NCBI GenBank assembly: GCA_035415725.1 | Contig: DAOOGN010000004.1 | Coordinates: forward strand, 34,327-98,326 | Origin: DSWT01 sp035415725 | Lineage (GTDB): Bacteria > Chloroflexota > Anaerolineae > B4-G1 > SLSP01 | DNA: 64,000 nt | Direction of reading: 5' to 3' | Part shown: positions 45,114 through 54,700 of the stretch, piece after piece | Numbering within the stretch: the first letter of the stretch is position 1 | Layout of the letters: every line of letters begins with the position of its first letter | Translations under genes and position numbers: made by a program | The notes under the pieces: model-generated | Told to the model about the DNA's origin: nothing | Databases searched by the model: none | What the model saw: the letters and a program-made list of their open reading frames with translations, nothing else

Positions 45114-45542
45114 TCACCACACTTTCACCAACTCCGGCGTGACCTTGATGATAAGGTTTTCCGGTGAGTTGGCCCATTCTTGCGGCTCGGGGGCCAGGAC
45201 ACCGTCGGGTCCCATATAGCGAGCGTAGATGCGCAGCGCCATGTCGCGCACGAACTCACGCGGCGCGGCGATCAACTCTGCCTCACCCTCGAAGACCACG
45301 GCGGAGACGCCATCCACACTTTCGGCTACATCTATTACCACGGCGCACCTGGGATTGTCGCGCAGCTCGCCGATTTTGCGCGTGCTTTCGTAGGAGCTGA
45401 TCCACAATATCTCGCCGTCCCATTCGTACCACACGGGGACCACGTGCGGTTGTAACGTCCCCGGCGAGGCGGTGGCAAAGCGCGCCAGCAGCGGCGCGGC
45501 CAAAAAGCTGTCTATTTTAACTTTGCGATCGTCAGACACCAT
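45114..45542 (-). CDS. PPOX-class split-barrel protein
   Basis: 142 residues with the pyridoxamine-phosphate-oxidase-like fold: VKIDSFLAAPLLARFATASP, LQPHVVPVWYEWDGEILWIS, CAVVIDVAESVDGVSAVVFE. This is the F420/flavin/heme-binding PPOX group. The VVPVWYEW phrase is shared with the C-terminal domain of the IclR fusion at 12365-13540. GGAGG precedes the ATG. It is nine bases after the deaminase gene on the same strand. Substrate unknown. Confidence 0.85.
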   Translation of the reverse strand: MVSDDRKVKIDSFLAAPLLARFATASPGTLQPHVVPVWYEWDGEILWISSYESTRKIGELRDNPRCAVVIDVAESVDGVSAVVFEGEAELIAAPREFVRDMALRIYARYMGPDGVLAPEPQEWANSPENLIIKVTPELVKVW

Positions 45543-45551
45543 ATATTCCTC

Positions 45552-45986
45552 CTACAGTTCCAGTATTTTTAGCGATTCTTGCCGCATAAATGCCTCAATG
45601 AGCTGTGGTTTGTGTTCAGCTCTGGCGATGACCTCCACTGCGCGGAGATGAACTTCCATCGTCCAGCGATCATTGCGGTCTTCTTGCGTTGCCGCGTAGA
45701 CCACGCCCGCCATTTTCGCCCAGCAGATTGCGGCCATACACATTGGGCAGGGTTCATACGTCGTGTACAGCCAGCAGCCGTGCAAATGATGGCTGCCGAG
45801 TTTCTTACACGCCTGGCGAATCGCATTGATCTCCGAATGACCCGTCACGTCGTGCTCTGCCGAAAAGATCGTGCCGCCGCTTATGGCGATGATCTCGTCG
45901 TCTTTCACGATGAGGCAGCCCACCGTGCCGTGGATATACCCAAACTCAATCGCTTGCGCCATCAATGCCTGGCTTGGATGTTGCAT
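45552..45986 (-). CDS. Nucleoside/base deaminase, CDA superfamily
   Basis: 144 residues. Zinc site HSE (50-52, where most relatives have HAE) and PCPMC with Cys at 80 and 83. The proton-shuttle Glu 52 is present. The family includes guanine deaminase and tRNA adenosine deaminase; the short length and YTTYEPCPMCMAAICWAK fit a small-molecule deaminase. It overlaps functionally with neither neighbour; the operon order is class II aldolase, deaminase, PPOX protein. Confidence 0.85.
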   Translation of the reverse strand: MQHPSQALMAQAIEFGYIHGTVGCLIVKDDEIIAISGGTIFSAEHDVTGHSEINAIRQACKKLGSHHLHGCWLYTTYEPCPMCMAAICWAKMAGVVYAATQEDRNDRWTMEVHLRAVEVIARAEHKPQLIEAFMRQESLKILEL

Positions 45987-45992
45987 GAGCGC

Positions 45993-46712
45993 TTATTCCC
46001 CAAAATACAACGCCTCCAACGACGCATTGACGCCCGGCGCGCCAAAGAGCGGCAAGTTGCGCAGATGCATCACCTCGCCCAGCCGCTTGACCGCCGCATA
46101 ATCCAGCGCCTTGACACCGCCACCCAATTGCACCGCCATAATGATCGATTGTGCAGTCGCTTCGAGCAGCTCGACGTTCATCAGCGTCCAGGCGATGTCG
46201 CCCCGGCTCATCGTCACCAGACCGTGATTTTCCATGATGAAGCTGTTGTACCTGGGCAGGTAAGGGCCGAAATTGTCGGCCAATTCCTGGGTGAGCGGCT
46301 GCCCATAGGGAACGATGGGCACCGGACCTACCTCGATGGCGGTCTCCGGATAGAGCGGCCGCAGCAGGTAGTTTTCGCCGCCGGAGATTGCCAGTGCGCC
46401 GACGGCGGGTGCGTGACAGTGGATAACGGAGACGATGTCCGGTCGCTCGTGGAAGAACTTGAGGTACATCGGCAGTTCGCCGGTGGGACGATGTTCGCCC
46501 TCGACGGTCTCGCCCGTCAGATTGACGAACACGACGTCTTCGCGGCAGATGTCGCCCTTGTTCATCTGCGTGGGCGTGATGAGCAACAAATCGTCCTCCA
46601 ACTTCCACGCCAGATTGCCGCCGCTGCCGGTCACGAACATGGCGCGCGCCAGTCGGTGGCAGACTTTGACGAATAACTTCACTTCGTACTGGTATTGCTT
46701 GTGCAGTGTCAT
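45993..46712 (-). CDS. Class II aldolase/adducin family protein
   Basis: 239 residues, AAGGAG upstream. Family metal-site residues: His 98 and His 100 in IHCHAPAVG, His 163 in MENHGLV, with catalytic Glu 79 in TGELPMY. This matches fuculose/rhamnulose/ribulose-phosphate aldolases and epimerases. It would cleave or epimerise a keto-sugar phosphate produced by the dehydrogenases of this cluster, which is inference. It is the first gene of the minus-strand cluster, facing the HerA-like gene. Confidence 0.88.
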   Translation of the reverse strand: MTLHKQYQYEVKLFVKVCHRLARAMFVTGSGGNLAWKLEDDLLLITPTQMNKGDICREDVVFVNLTGETVEGEHRPTGELPMYLKFFHERPDIVSVIHCHAPAVGALAISGGENYLLRPLYPETAIEVGPVPIVPYGQPLTQELADNFGPYLPRYNSFIMENHGLVTMSRGDIAWTLMNVELLEATAQSIIMAVQLGGGVKALDYAAVKRLGEVMHLRNLPLFGAPGVNASLEALYFGE

Positions 46713-46835
46713 GAGTTCTCCTTGAGAGTCAGATAGTCGCTAGTCGGATCGTCGCCAGTCCGGTTATTGCAGTTGGCGTCATTCTACTGTAAGCTAGAAT
46801 AAAATCAAAGTCACCGCTTAAAGTCGCGCGCGGCT

Positions 46836-46864
46836 TTGACCTTTTCTCTATCTGCTAATATACT
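46836..46864 (+). promoter_or_regulatory. Strong sigma70 promoter of the HerA-like gene
   Basis: TTGACC (46836-46841), 17-bp spacer, TATACT (46859-46864). It gives a leader of about 100 bases that contains the tandem ACTATCAGACTATCAGACTA before the GGAGG of the gene. Confidence 0.7.
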
Positions 46865-46972
46865 TTGCATAGATGCGACCGACAACGGGCTGTTTTCCCA
46901 TCAGAAGAAAACATTATCATTCAGCCGACTATCAGACTATCAGACTATGAAACTGTTTTTTTGGAGGAAATC

Positions 46973-49477
46973 ATGGAAGATTTTGAGAAACTCGGAGTTT
47001 TTTATCTGGGCAAGGAATACGATCTGACCAAGAAGGCCGCCAAAGATACGCTCTTACTCTACGACAGCAAAGACCTGGTGACACACGCCGTCACCGTCGG
47101 CATGACCGGCAGCGGCAAAACCGGTCTGTGTATCGACCTGATCGAAGAGGCCGCCATCGATGGCATCCCCGCCATCGTTATCGATCCTAAAGGCGACCTG
47201 GGGAACTTGTTGCTCACCTTCCCGCAACTGCGCGGTGAGGACTTCTTGCCCTGGATCAATGAGGACGACGCCCGTCAGAAGGGCATGACGCCTCAGGCCT
47301 ATGCCGAAGCGCAGGCCGCCCTGTGGAAGAAGGGCCTGGCGGACTGGGGACAGGATGGCGCACGCATCCAAAAACTCAGAGACGCCGCCGACTTCGTCAT
47401 CTATACCCCTGCCAGCAACGCCGGCGTGCCCGTTTCGATCCTCAAATCCTTTGCCGCGCCTTCCGCCGCCGTCCTCGAAGACGGGGAGATGATGCGCGAG
47501 CGGGTGGGAACTACCGTCACCAGTCTGCTCGGCCTGCTGGGGATCGAGGCGGATCCCGTTCAGAGCCGCGAGTACATTTTGCTTTCGACCATCCTCGATT
47601 TCATGTGGCGGCAAGGGCACGATGTCGACCTCGCCGCGTTGATCCAACTGGTGCAGACCCCGCCCATGACCAAAATCGGCGTGCTGGACCTGGACTCGTT
47701 CTACCCGGCCAAAGATCGCTTCGGCCTGGTGATGGCATTGAACAATCTGCTCGCTTCCCCCGGCTTTAGCGCCTGGCTGGAAGGTGAGCCGCTGGACATT
47801 GGCCAGATATTGTACACACCCCAGGGCAAACCGCGCATCGCCATCTTCTCCATCGCCCACCTCGGCGACCCAGAACGCATGTTCTTCGTTTCTCTGTTGC
47901 TGAACCAGGTATTGAGCTGGATGCGCGGCCTCTCCGGCACCACCAGCCTGCGCGCTCTGCTCTACATCGATGAGATCTTCGGCTATCTGCCGCCCATCGG
48001 CAACCCGCCCTCCAAACTGCCGCTGTTGACGATGCTGAAACAGGCACGTGCTTTCGGCGTCGGCGTGGTCCTGGCGACGCAGAACCCCGTGGACCTCGAC
48101 TACAAGGCGCTCTCCAACGCCGGGACGTGGTTCATCGGTCGCTTGCAGACGGAACGCGACAAGGCGCGCCTGTTGGACGGCCTCGAAGGCGCTGCCGCGA
48201 GCCTCGGCGGGCGCTTCGACCGCCGAGCGATGGAGCAGACGCTCGCCGGCCTGGGGAGTCGCGTCTTCCTGATGAACAACGTCCACGAGGATGCGCCTGT
48301 CGTCTTTACCACGCGCTGGGCAATGTCGTACCTGCGCGGGCCGATCACCCGCGAGCAGATTCGTGTGTTGATGGCACCGCGTAAAGCTGCATCCGCCGTT
48401 GCTGCGCCGACTTACGCGCCAACTGCCGGCATCACGGCCACAACGCCTGTCGCGCCGACGACGGTGACGGCGCCAACCATCGTCGCGCCCACCACGGCTG
48501 CTGCGCCGCTGCCCCCGGCACCGGCTCCTGGCGCTGCACCCATGTTGCCGCCGGACGTGTCCCGCTTCTTCGTTCCTGTGCGTGGCAGTCGCCGGAGCCG
48601 CACGGTCATCTACAAACCGTATCTGCTGGGCGCGGCACGGGTTCATTTCGTGGATACCAGGCTCAATATCGATCTGGCGACAGATATTGTAGCTGTCACA
48701 CCCATCGTCGACACGCCGCTCCCCGTGGACTGGGAGCAGGCACAGACGCTCGACCTTGCCGTGACCGATCTGGAGAAGACCGGCGAGCCAGACGCGTCGT
48801 ATGGCACTTTGCCGGCGGCGGCAGCCCAGGCCAGGAATTACACCGCCTGGAACCGCGACTTCACCACCTGGGTTTATGGCACTCAGCGATTGACATTATT
48901 GCGCAGTCCCGCCTTGAAACAGACATCCGAACCGGGCGAGAGTGAACGTGATTTTCGCCTCCGCATGCAGCAGTTGGCGCGCGAACAGCGCGATGGGGCT
49001 GTTGACGCCCTGCGCCAGAAGTACGCGCCCAGGCTAACCGCGTTGCAAGAGCGCCTCCGCAAGGCGCAGCAGGCCGTCGAACGTGAACAATCGCAGGCGC
49101 GCCAGGCCGGTCTACAAACCGCCGTCAATGTTGGCTCCACGCTGTTGGGGGCTTTGATGGGTCGCAAGGCCGTCAGTGCTTCCACCGTGGGCAAGGCGGC
49201 GACGACGGCCAAAAGTGTGGGACGGGCTTCGCAACAACGCGAGGACGTGGCTCGCGCCGAAGAAACTGTCGAAGTCTTGCAAAAGCAGTTGGCGGATCTG
49301 CAGGCCGAGTTCGACGCGGAAACTGCCAGGCTGACGGCCAGCATCGACCCGCTGACCGAGGAGTTGACCCCGGTAATCGTGAAACCCAAGAAAACTGACA
49401 TCACGGTGCCCTTGGTGTCGCTGGTCTGGATGCCATACTGGCAGGATGAGCAAGGGGGATTACTCGCTGGCTGGTAG
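46973..49477 (+). CDS. HerA/VirD4-like ATPase with coiled-coil tail
   Basis: 834 residues from ATG 46973, with GGAGG upstream. The ATPase half has Walker A GMTGSGKT (43-50), Walker B ALLYIDEIFG (about 326-335), ATQNPVDLDYKALSNAGTWF and an R-finger-like region. It resembles the HerA/DUF87 pumping ATPases that move DNA or proteins. An Ala/Pro/Thr-rich linker (about 475-525) leads to a second half with a coiled-coil (about 668-796) split by GSTLLGALMGRKAVSASTVG, a Gly/Ala segment. No NurA, conjugation or phage partner is adjacent. What it moves is unknown. Confidence 0.8.
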   Translation: MEDFEKLGVFYLGKEYDLTKKAAKDTLLLYDSKDLVTHAVTVGMTGSGKTGLCIDLIEEAAIDGIPAIVIDPKGDLGNLLLTFPQLRGEDFLPWINEDDARQKGMTPQAYAEAQAALWKKGLADWGQDGARIQKLRDAADFVIYTPASNAGVPVSILKSFAAPSAAVLEDGEMMRERVGTTVTSLLGLLGIEADPVQSREYILLSTILDFMWRQGHDVDLAALIQLVQTPPMTKIGVLDLDSFYPAKDRFGLVMALNNLLASPGFSAWLEGEPLDIGQILYTPQGKPRIAIFSIAHLGDPERMFFVSLLLNQVLSWMRGLSGTTSLRALLYIDEIFGYLPPIGNPPSKLPLLTMLKQARAFGVGVVLATQNPVDLDYKALSNAGTWFIGRLQTERDKARLLDGLEGAAASLGGRFDRRAMEQTLAGLGSRVFLMNNVHEDAPVVFTTRWAMSYLRGPITREQIRVLMAPRKAASAVAAPTYAPTAGITATTPVAPTTVTAPTIVAPTTAAAPLPPAPAPGAAPMLPPDVSRFFVPVRGSRRSRTVIYKPYLLGAARVHFVDTRLNIDLATDIVAVTPIVDTPLPVDWEQAQTLDLAVTDLEKTGEPDASYGTLPAAAAQARNYTAWNRDFTTWVYGTQRLTLLRSPALKQTSEPGESERDFRLRMQQLAREQRDGAVDALRQKYAPRLTALQERLRKAQQAVEREQSQARQAGLQTAVNVGSTLLGALMGRKAVSASTVGKAATTAKSVGRASQQREDVARAEETVEVLQKQLADLQAEFDAETARLTASIDPLTEELTPVIVKPKKTDITVPLVSLVWMPYWQDEQGGLLAGW

Positions 49478-49603
49478 ACAAACCGGGTTATTCATTTCTG
49501 CCCGGCTCTGATGGGTCTCCCCTTCGTTGAGCGCTGAAAATGTAGTGCGGGCCGAGAGGTCCGCGCTATGCCTGCTGTTTTCGGAGAGGGGACGGGTTGA
49601 TCC

Positions 49604-49735
49604 ACTGTAACCGTTTAGTTCTGTGAGTACTGTGGGCTGTGAGACGATTTCCCCTCCCCCTTCCCCAGCGTTTTCGCTGGGGAGGGGCAGGGGGAAGCCA
49701 TGGGAAAATTGCTCCGTTCACGAGACTAAAAGCTG
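49604..49735 (-). repeat. Family C repeat, inverted copy C3
   Basis: TAACCGTTTAGTTCTGTGAG, then TACTGTGGGCTGTGAG, a CCCCAGCG, TTTT, CGCTGGGG stem, and a divergent other end. It matches the right half of C2 in reverse. It abuts family A copy A6. Confidence 0.6.
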
Positions 49736-49740
49736 CGGAA

Positions 49741-49937
49741 AAATGGGGGTGTGGCGGGCGGCGAAGCCGCCCGCCACACCCCCTAAAAAATCCCCCTTCC
49801 CTGGGGAAGGGGGGCAGAGGGATAGGCTTATAGAAACGCGAATATCTCATCATCCAAGAGACTTTGCATGCCAGAATCCGCGCCAAATCTATGATGAAAT
49901 AAGTTGCTTTACCAGGTTTACTGGCCTGAATAGATAC
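49741..49937 (-). repeat. Family A repeat, half copy A6
   Basis: GGGGGTGTGGCGGGCGGC, GAA, GCCGCCCGCCACACCCCC, GGCTTATAGAAACGCG, then CCAGGTTTACTGGCCTGAAT and AGATAC. Only the end that reads GTATCTATTCAG on the minus strand remains. It ends 38 bases before the Na/Pi transporter start. Confidence 0.8.
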
Positions 49938-49975
49938 GGCAATTTTTGACTCTTTTCAGGAGAGAGGACACTTTA

Positions 49976-51577
49976 GTGATCAACATCCTTCAAGTCTTGG
50001 CCGGCATGGCGTTTTTTATATTTGGCATCAGTATGCTCAGCGGCGGTATGGAAAAGCTGACCGGCAGTCGTATTCAGGAATGGCTGGATAAGATGACCGG
50101 CAAGCCTCTCAGAGGGGCCTTCTTCGGCGCAGCGGCCACGGCTTTAATTCAGAGCAGCGGTCTGTTAATGGTGACGATGATCGGCTTGATTAACGCCAAT
50201 CTAATGACGTTGAACCAGGCCATCGGGGTTATGCTGGGGCAAGAAATCGGTACGACACTGACAGCCCAGCTCGTCGCCTTCAAAATCGGAAATCTTAACA
50301 CCTTATTTATCATTGCCGGCGTGGTGTTGGTGGAATTTTTTGCCCACCGTAATTTACGTACGTACGGAGAAGTTATTTTGGGCGTCGGCATTATATTTCT
50401 GGGTATGGACATGATGGCCGGAGCGTTGCAGATGTTGGTGACCATTCCAGAGGTGGCCCAGTGGTTAGCAACGCTAGGACATGTCCCCTTAGCCGGCGTG
50501 TTGGCAGGCACTATCGCTACGGCTGTCGTTCAAAGTAGTTCGGCCGTCACCAGCTTACTGGTTGCCATGGGGATGAGTGGTGCTATCGAGTTGCGGGGGG
50601 CGATTGCGCTGTTGCTAGGCGCGAACATCGGGTCATGTGTGATGGGACTGTTAGCCTCTCTGCGCCTTTCCCGCTCTGCGCGGCGTGCTTCCATCGCCCA
50701 GATTTTGATTAACGTCATCGGAGTACTCCTCTTTTTGCCCTTCATCACGCCCTATGCACAATTGATCAGTCACACTTCCACCTTGTTGCCGCGCCAGATT
50801 GCCAATGCGCATACCATCTTTAACATGACGATCAGCGTGGTGCTTTTCCCTTTCATCAAGCAGATTGGCTGGCTGGCCGAGCGATTAGTCCCCGAAGGGA
50901 AAGCGAGCGGGCCGGCCAAACTGACGGCGTACATTGACGAACGCCAGTTTCGTATTCCGCAGGTAGCACTGCAGGAGGCGTTCCGCGAACTGTATCGGCT
51001 AGGAGAAGTGACGGCGCAGATGCTGGATTGCAGCCGGCGTGCGATGCTAAAGCAGGACACGGAAGCCCTGCAATGGGTGCTGGATCACGAAGATGGCTTC
51101 GTCGATCCGGTGTGCAAAGCGCTGGATGGATTCATCAACGGCCTGTTACGAACAAACCTTAGCCTGCAACAACAACGATGTTGTTTTCAAATCAAGAATC
51201 TCATCACCGACATCGAGCGGGTGGGCGACTTGACCGAAGACATGGCGGAAGCTGCACAAAAGCGCATCGAGCATCAAGTCGTCTTCAGCCCCCAGGCGTT
51301 AGAAGACATTGAGCGCCTGTACAGGCATGCCCATACGACGTATATGTGCGCCTTGGAGGCGCTGCGTGATCGCGACCGGGAGAAAGCGCGCCATGCCTGC
51401 GACCTGGAGGAAGAGTTCGATCATCTCTATCTCGAAGCGCGCCAGGACCATATCCGACGTTTGGAAGAAGGCGTCTGCACCCCCGAAGCGGACGTGATCT
51501 TTGTCGAGTGGTTGCGCAACCTGGAGCGTATCAGCGACCATGCCGACAACCTGGGTGTAAGTGTGAGTCGCAACTGA
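49976..51577 (+). CDS. Na/Pi cotransporter family protein with PhoU-like tail
   Basis: 533 residues from GTG 49976, with GGAGAGAGG about nine bases before; a TTG at 49946 is rejected. It carries two copies of the Na_Pi_cotrans unit with the paired motif ATALIQSSGLLMV and TAVVQSSSAVTSLLVAMG, plus GLIN and GANIGS segments, in about eight helices. The C-terminal 200 residues are a PhoU-like helical bundle (IKNLITDIERVGDLTEDMAE). It imports phosphate with sodium, and the tail may gate it. The gene stands alone. Confidence 0.92.
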   Translation: MINILQVLAGMAFFIFGISMLSGGMEKLTGSRIQEWLDKMTGKPLRGAFFGAAATALIQSSGLLMVTMIGLINANLMTLNQAIGVMLGQEIGTTLTAQLVAFKIGNLNTLFIIAGVVLVEFFAHRNLRTYGEVILGVGIIFLGMDMMAGALQMLVTIPEVAQWLATLGHVPLAGVLAGTIATAVVQSSSAVTSLLVAMGMSGAIELRGAIALLLGANIGSCVMGLLASLRLSRSARRASIAQILINVIGVLLFLPFITPYAQLISHTSTLLPRQIANAHTIFNMTISVVLFPFIKQIGWLAERLVPEGKASGPAKLTAYIDERQFRIPQVALQEAFRELYRLGEVTAQMLDCSRRAMLKQDTEALQWVLDHEDGFVDPVCKALDGFINGLLRTNLSLQQQRCCFQIKNLITDIERVGDLTEDMAEAAQKRIEHQVVFSPQALEDIERLYRHAHTTYMCALEALRDRDREKARHACDLEEEFDHLYLEARQDHIRRLEEGVCTPEADVIFVEWLRNLERISDHADNLGVSVSRN

Positions 51578-51643
51578 AAGGTCCTGCCGATTGTGGATTG
51601 TGATCCACCACAAGCATGCTAAAATGCACCCGGTATTTTCGAC

Positions 51644-51696
51644 GTAACTATTCAGCCACCTTGCCAGGTGGCGAACAGGACTTTGGGGATGGTTCA
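51644..51696 (-). repeat. Family A repeat, end fragment A7
   Basis: GTAACTATTCAGCCACCTTG, then GGACTTTGGGGATGGTTCA, matching the right end of A1 and A2 in reverse. It stops seven bases before the AAGGGGG site of the Agl23-like gene. Confidence 0.85.
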
Positions 51697-51715
51697 TTTT
51701 GACAAGGGGGCCTGT

Positions 51716-54700
51716 ATGTTTGGTGAACGTCTGAAACGCTGGGAGATCATACTCTACATCCTCATCCTGGTGACGGCGATTGTCAGCCGGTTTTACATGC
51801 TCGGCGACCGCGCCATCAGCCACGACGAGAGCATCCACACCAAGTTCTCGTGGAACCTCTACGCCGGGCAGGGCTTCCGACACAACCCGATGATGCACGG
51901 GCCGCTGTTGTTTGAAGTGACCGCCTTTGTCTACTTCCTCTTCGGCCCCAACGACTTCACTGCGCGCATTTATCCGGCGTTGACCGGCATTGTGCTGGTG
52001 ATGACGCCCCTCCTGTTCCGTAAGTGGCTGGGCCGCCACGGCGCGCTGGCGGCGTCGCTGTTATTGCTGCTCTCGCCATCCATCTCGTACTACTCGCGGT
52101 ATATTCGCCACGACGTCTCACTGATGCTGACCGCAACGTTGCTGTTGTGGACAGTCCTCAAGTATCTGGATGACGGCAACTATCGTTGGCTTTATGGGAT
52201 GGCGGCCTGCTTCTCCCTGATGCACGCGACCAAAGAGGCATCGTACATTTACATCGCCATCTTCGGCGCATTGATGTTCCTACCGTTCGCCTGGCAGGTT
52301 TTTGCCACCCGCTGGAAGCGTTCCAATTTGTTCATCGTCTTTGTACTTGCCTTGATCTTGGCTCTGCTGTTGGGCGGCGTGTTTATGTATTCTTTCAGGC
52401 ACGCCCAAACCAGCGAGCAGATTCTGGACGACGTCGGCAACACCCGCATGTCCAACGTCGCCGTGCCCGTGTGGGGACGGTTGGCCGCAGGGATGGCTTT
52501 TCTGACCCTCCTGGGAGCCGTTGTCATCGGCTACTACGGCGTCGGCGAGGAAAAAATGCGCCAGATTCGCCTCTTCGACGTGCTCATGGCGCTCGGCACC
52601 CTGACATTGCCCCTCGGTTCGGCCTTCCTTATCAAATTTGTGGCCGGGCTGGATATGAGCGTGGTCTACGACGCGGTTATCAGCGGCAACCTGGCTGTCC
52701 TCCCCGCTTCCACGGTGCTGGGCATTGGCAGCGTCGTGCTGCTGTCGCTGCTCGGTTCCATCGCGCTGGGCGTGTGGTGGAACAAAGAACACTGGCCTAT
52801 CATCGCGTTAATCCACTATGCGATTTTCTTCGTCCTTTACACCACCTTCTTCACCTGGGGATGGGGCGCGCTCTCCGGCCTGGTGGGTGGACTGGCTTAC
52901 TGGCTGGCGCAGCAAGGCATTAAACGCGGCGGGCAGCCGATGTATTACTACTTCCTGCTCGCGCCGTTGTACGAGTACCTGGCCGTGCTCTTCTCCGCCG
53001 TAGGCGGCGTGGGCGCGCTGGTCCATTTCGCCCGCCGGCCTTTCGGCTCGCGTGCGGAATCCTCTCCCGACGAGGCTGTCGTTCCCCCGCTGGATATGGA
53101 CCGGCTTTTCCCCCTCTTCCTGCTCGGCTGGACGTTGCTCTCGTGGGTGGGATATACCCTCGCCGGCGAGAAGATGCCCTGGCTGGTCGTGCATATCATC
53201 CTGCCGAGCATTTTTCTCGCGGGATGGGGGCTGGGCAAAATCAGCGCTGGCGTGGACTGGCAACAATTTGTATCCAAACGTGGCTGGTTATTGCCACTCG
53301 CGCTCACGTTGACCATGGCGGCGCTGACCGTCTTCGGCCGCGCACTGGTGGATTTACGCGCCGCCATGCAGCCAGGGGTGACGACGGCCGGCCCGTCATT
53401 GACGCAATTGGAACCGTTCGGCACACTCATCGGTGGGTCGCTCGGCGTCGTGGCTTTTGGTGGATTGTTCATCTGGCTCTCCGCCAAATTCAGCGCCGGA
53501 TGGATTGCCCGGGTGACGGTACTGCTGGGCGCCCTTTTCCTGGCGTTGCTCACCACGCGCGATATGACGCGGCTGAACTACATCACCTACGACCTGGCGA
53601 CGGAGATGATCGTCTACGCTCACGGGACGCCGGACATCAAAGTAGCTCTGCGGCAGATCGAGGACATCTCCTGGCGGGTGGCCGGCGCGCCCCACGACGT
53701 CAAGGTGGCTTATGGCGAAAAAGGTTCGTGGCCGCTGACGTGGTACATGATCGACTACCCGAACAACTACTTCTACGGCACCACTCCCGACGCCGCCAAA
53801 CTGCTGGAATGCCCGGTCGTGATCGCCGGGAGCGCAGAGTATGGCGTCGTCGAGCCGATTTTGGGCAGTGACTACATCCATTTCGATTACAAATATCTCT
53901 GGTGGCCACTTCAAGATTACTTCGACCTGACCATCCCTCGCATCCGAGAAATGCTGGCGGACCCGACCATGCGCGCGGCGCTGTGGGACATCGTCTGGAA
54001 ACGCGACTACACCCGTTACGCCCAGGCCAAGAATCCCGAGAACCCCTTCACCTTGCAAAAATGGCCCTACCGCGAGGAATTTCGCCTGTATGTGCGGCGT
54101 GACGTGGCCCAGGAAGTGTGGAGCTATCGTCTGGGCGACGCCGGCATCCAGACCGTACATCCGCAGGCCACCCAGCTTCCCGATCCCTATCAGGCCGGCG
54201 CGCGCACCCTGCCCCTGGTGAGCAGTGCAGCTCTCCCCGGGGCTGCCGTGCGCGGCATCGCCGTCGCCGCCGATGGGACGCTCTACGCGGCGGATACGAC
54301 CAATCACCGCATCTGGCACATCACGCCGCAGGGCGCGCTACTGGAGACGTGGGGCGAGTTCGGCGTAAGCGCCGGGCAATTCAACGAGCCATGGGGAATC
54401 GCCGTGGCCGAGGATGGAACGGTCTACGTCGCCGACACCTGGAATCATCGCATCCAGAAATTCGACGCGCAGGGACGCTACCTGACCGCTTGGGGGACGC
54501 TGGCGCAGGCGACGGTGGGGGACGCAGCGGGATACAGCCGCTTCTACGGCCCGCGCGGCATTGCCATCGGCCCGACCGGCATGGTTTATGTTACCGACAC
54601 CGGCAACAAGCGCGTTCAGGTCTTCGACGCCGACGGCAACTTCCTGCGCGAATTCGGCGGCGGTGGAACGTGGGCCGGGCAGATGGACGAACCCGTTGGC

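Noticed and set aside
45579..46676. 365-codon plus-strand ORF opposite the deaminase and aldolase
   Set aside because: It spans two well-defined opposite genes and has no recognisable domain.
47054..48646. 530-codon minus-strand ORF opposite the HerA-like ATPase
   Set aside because: Arg/Gly/Gln-rich, no motif; the plus strand has Walker A and B.
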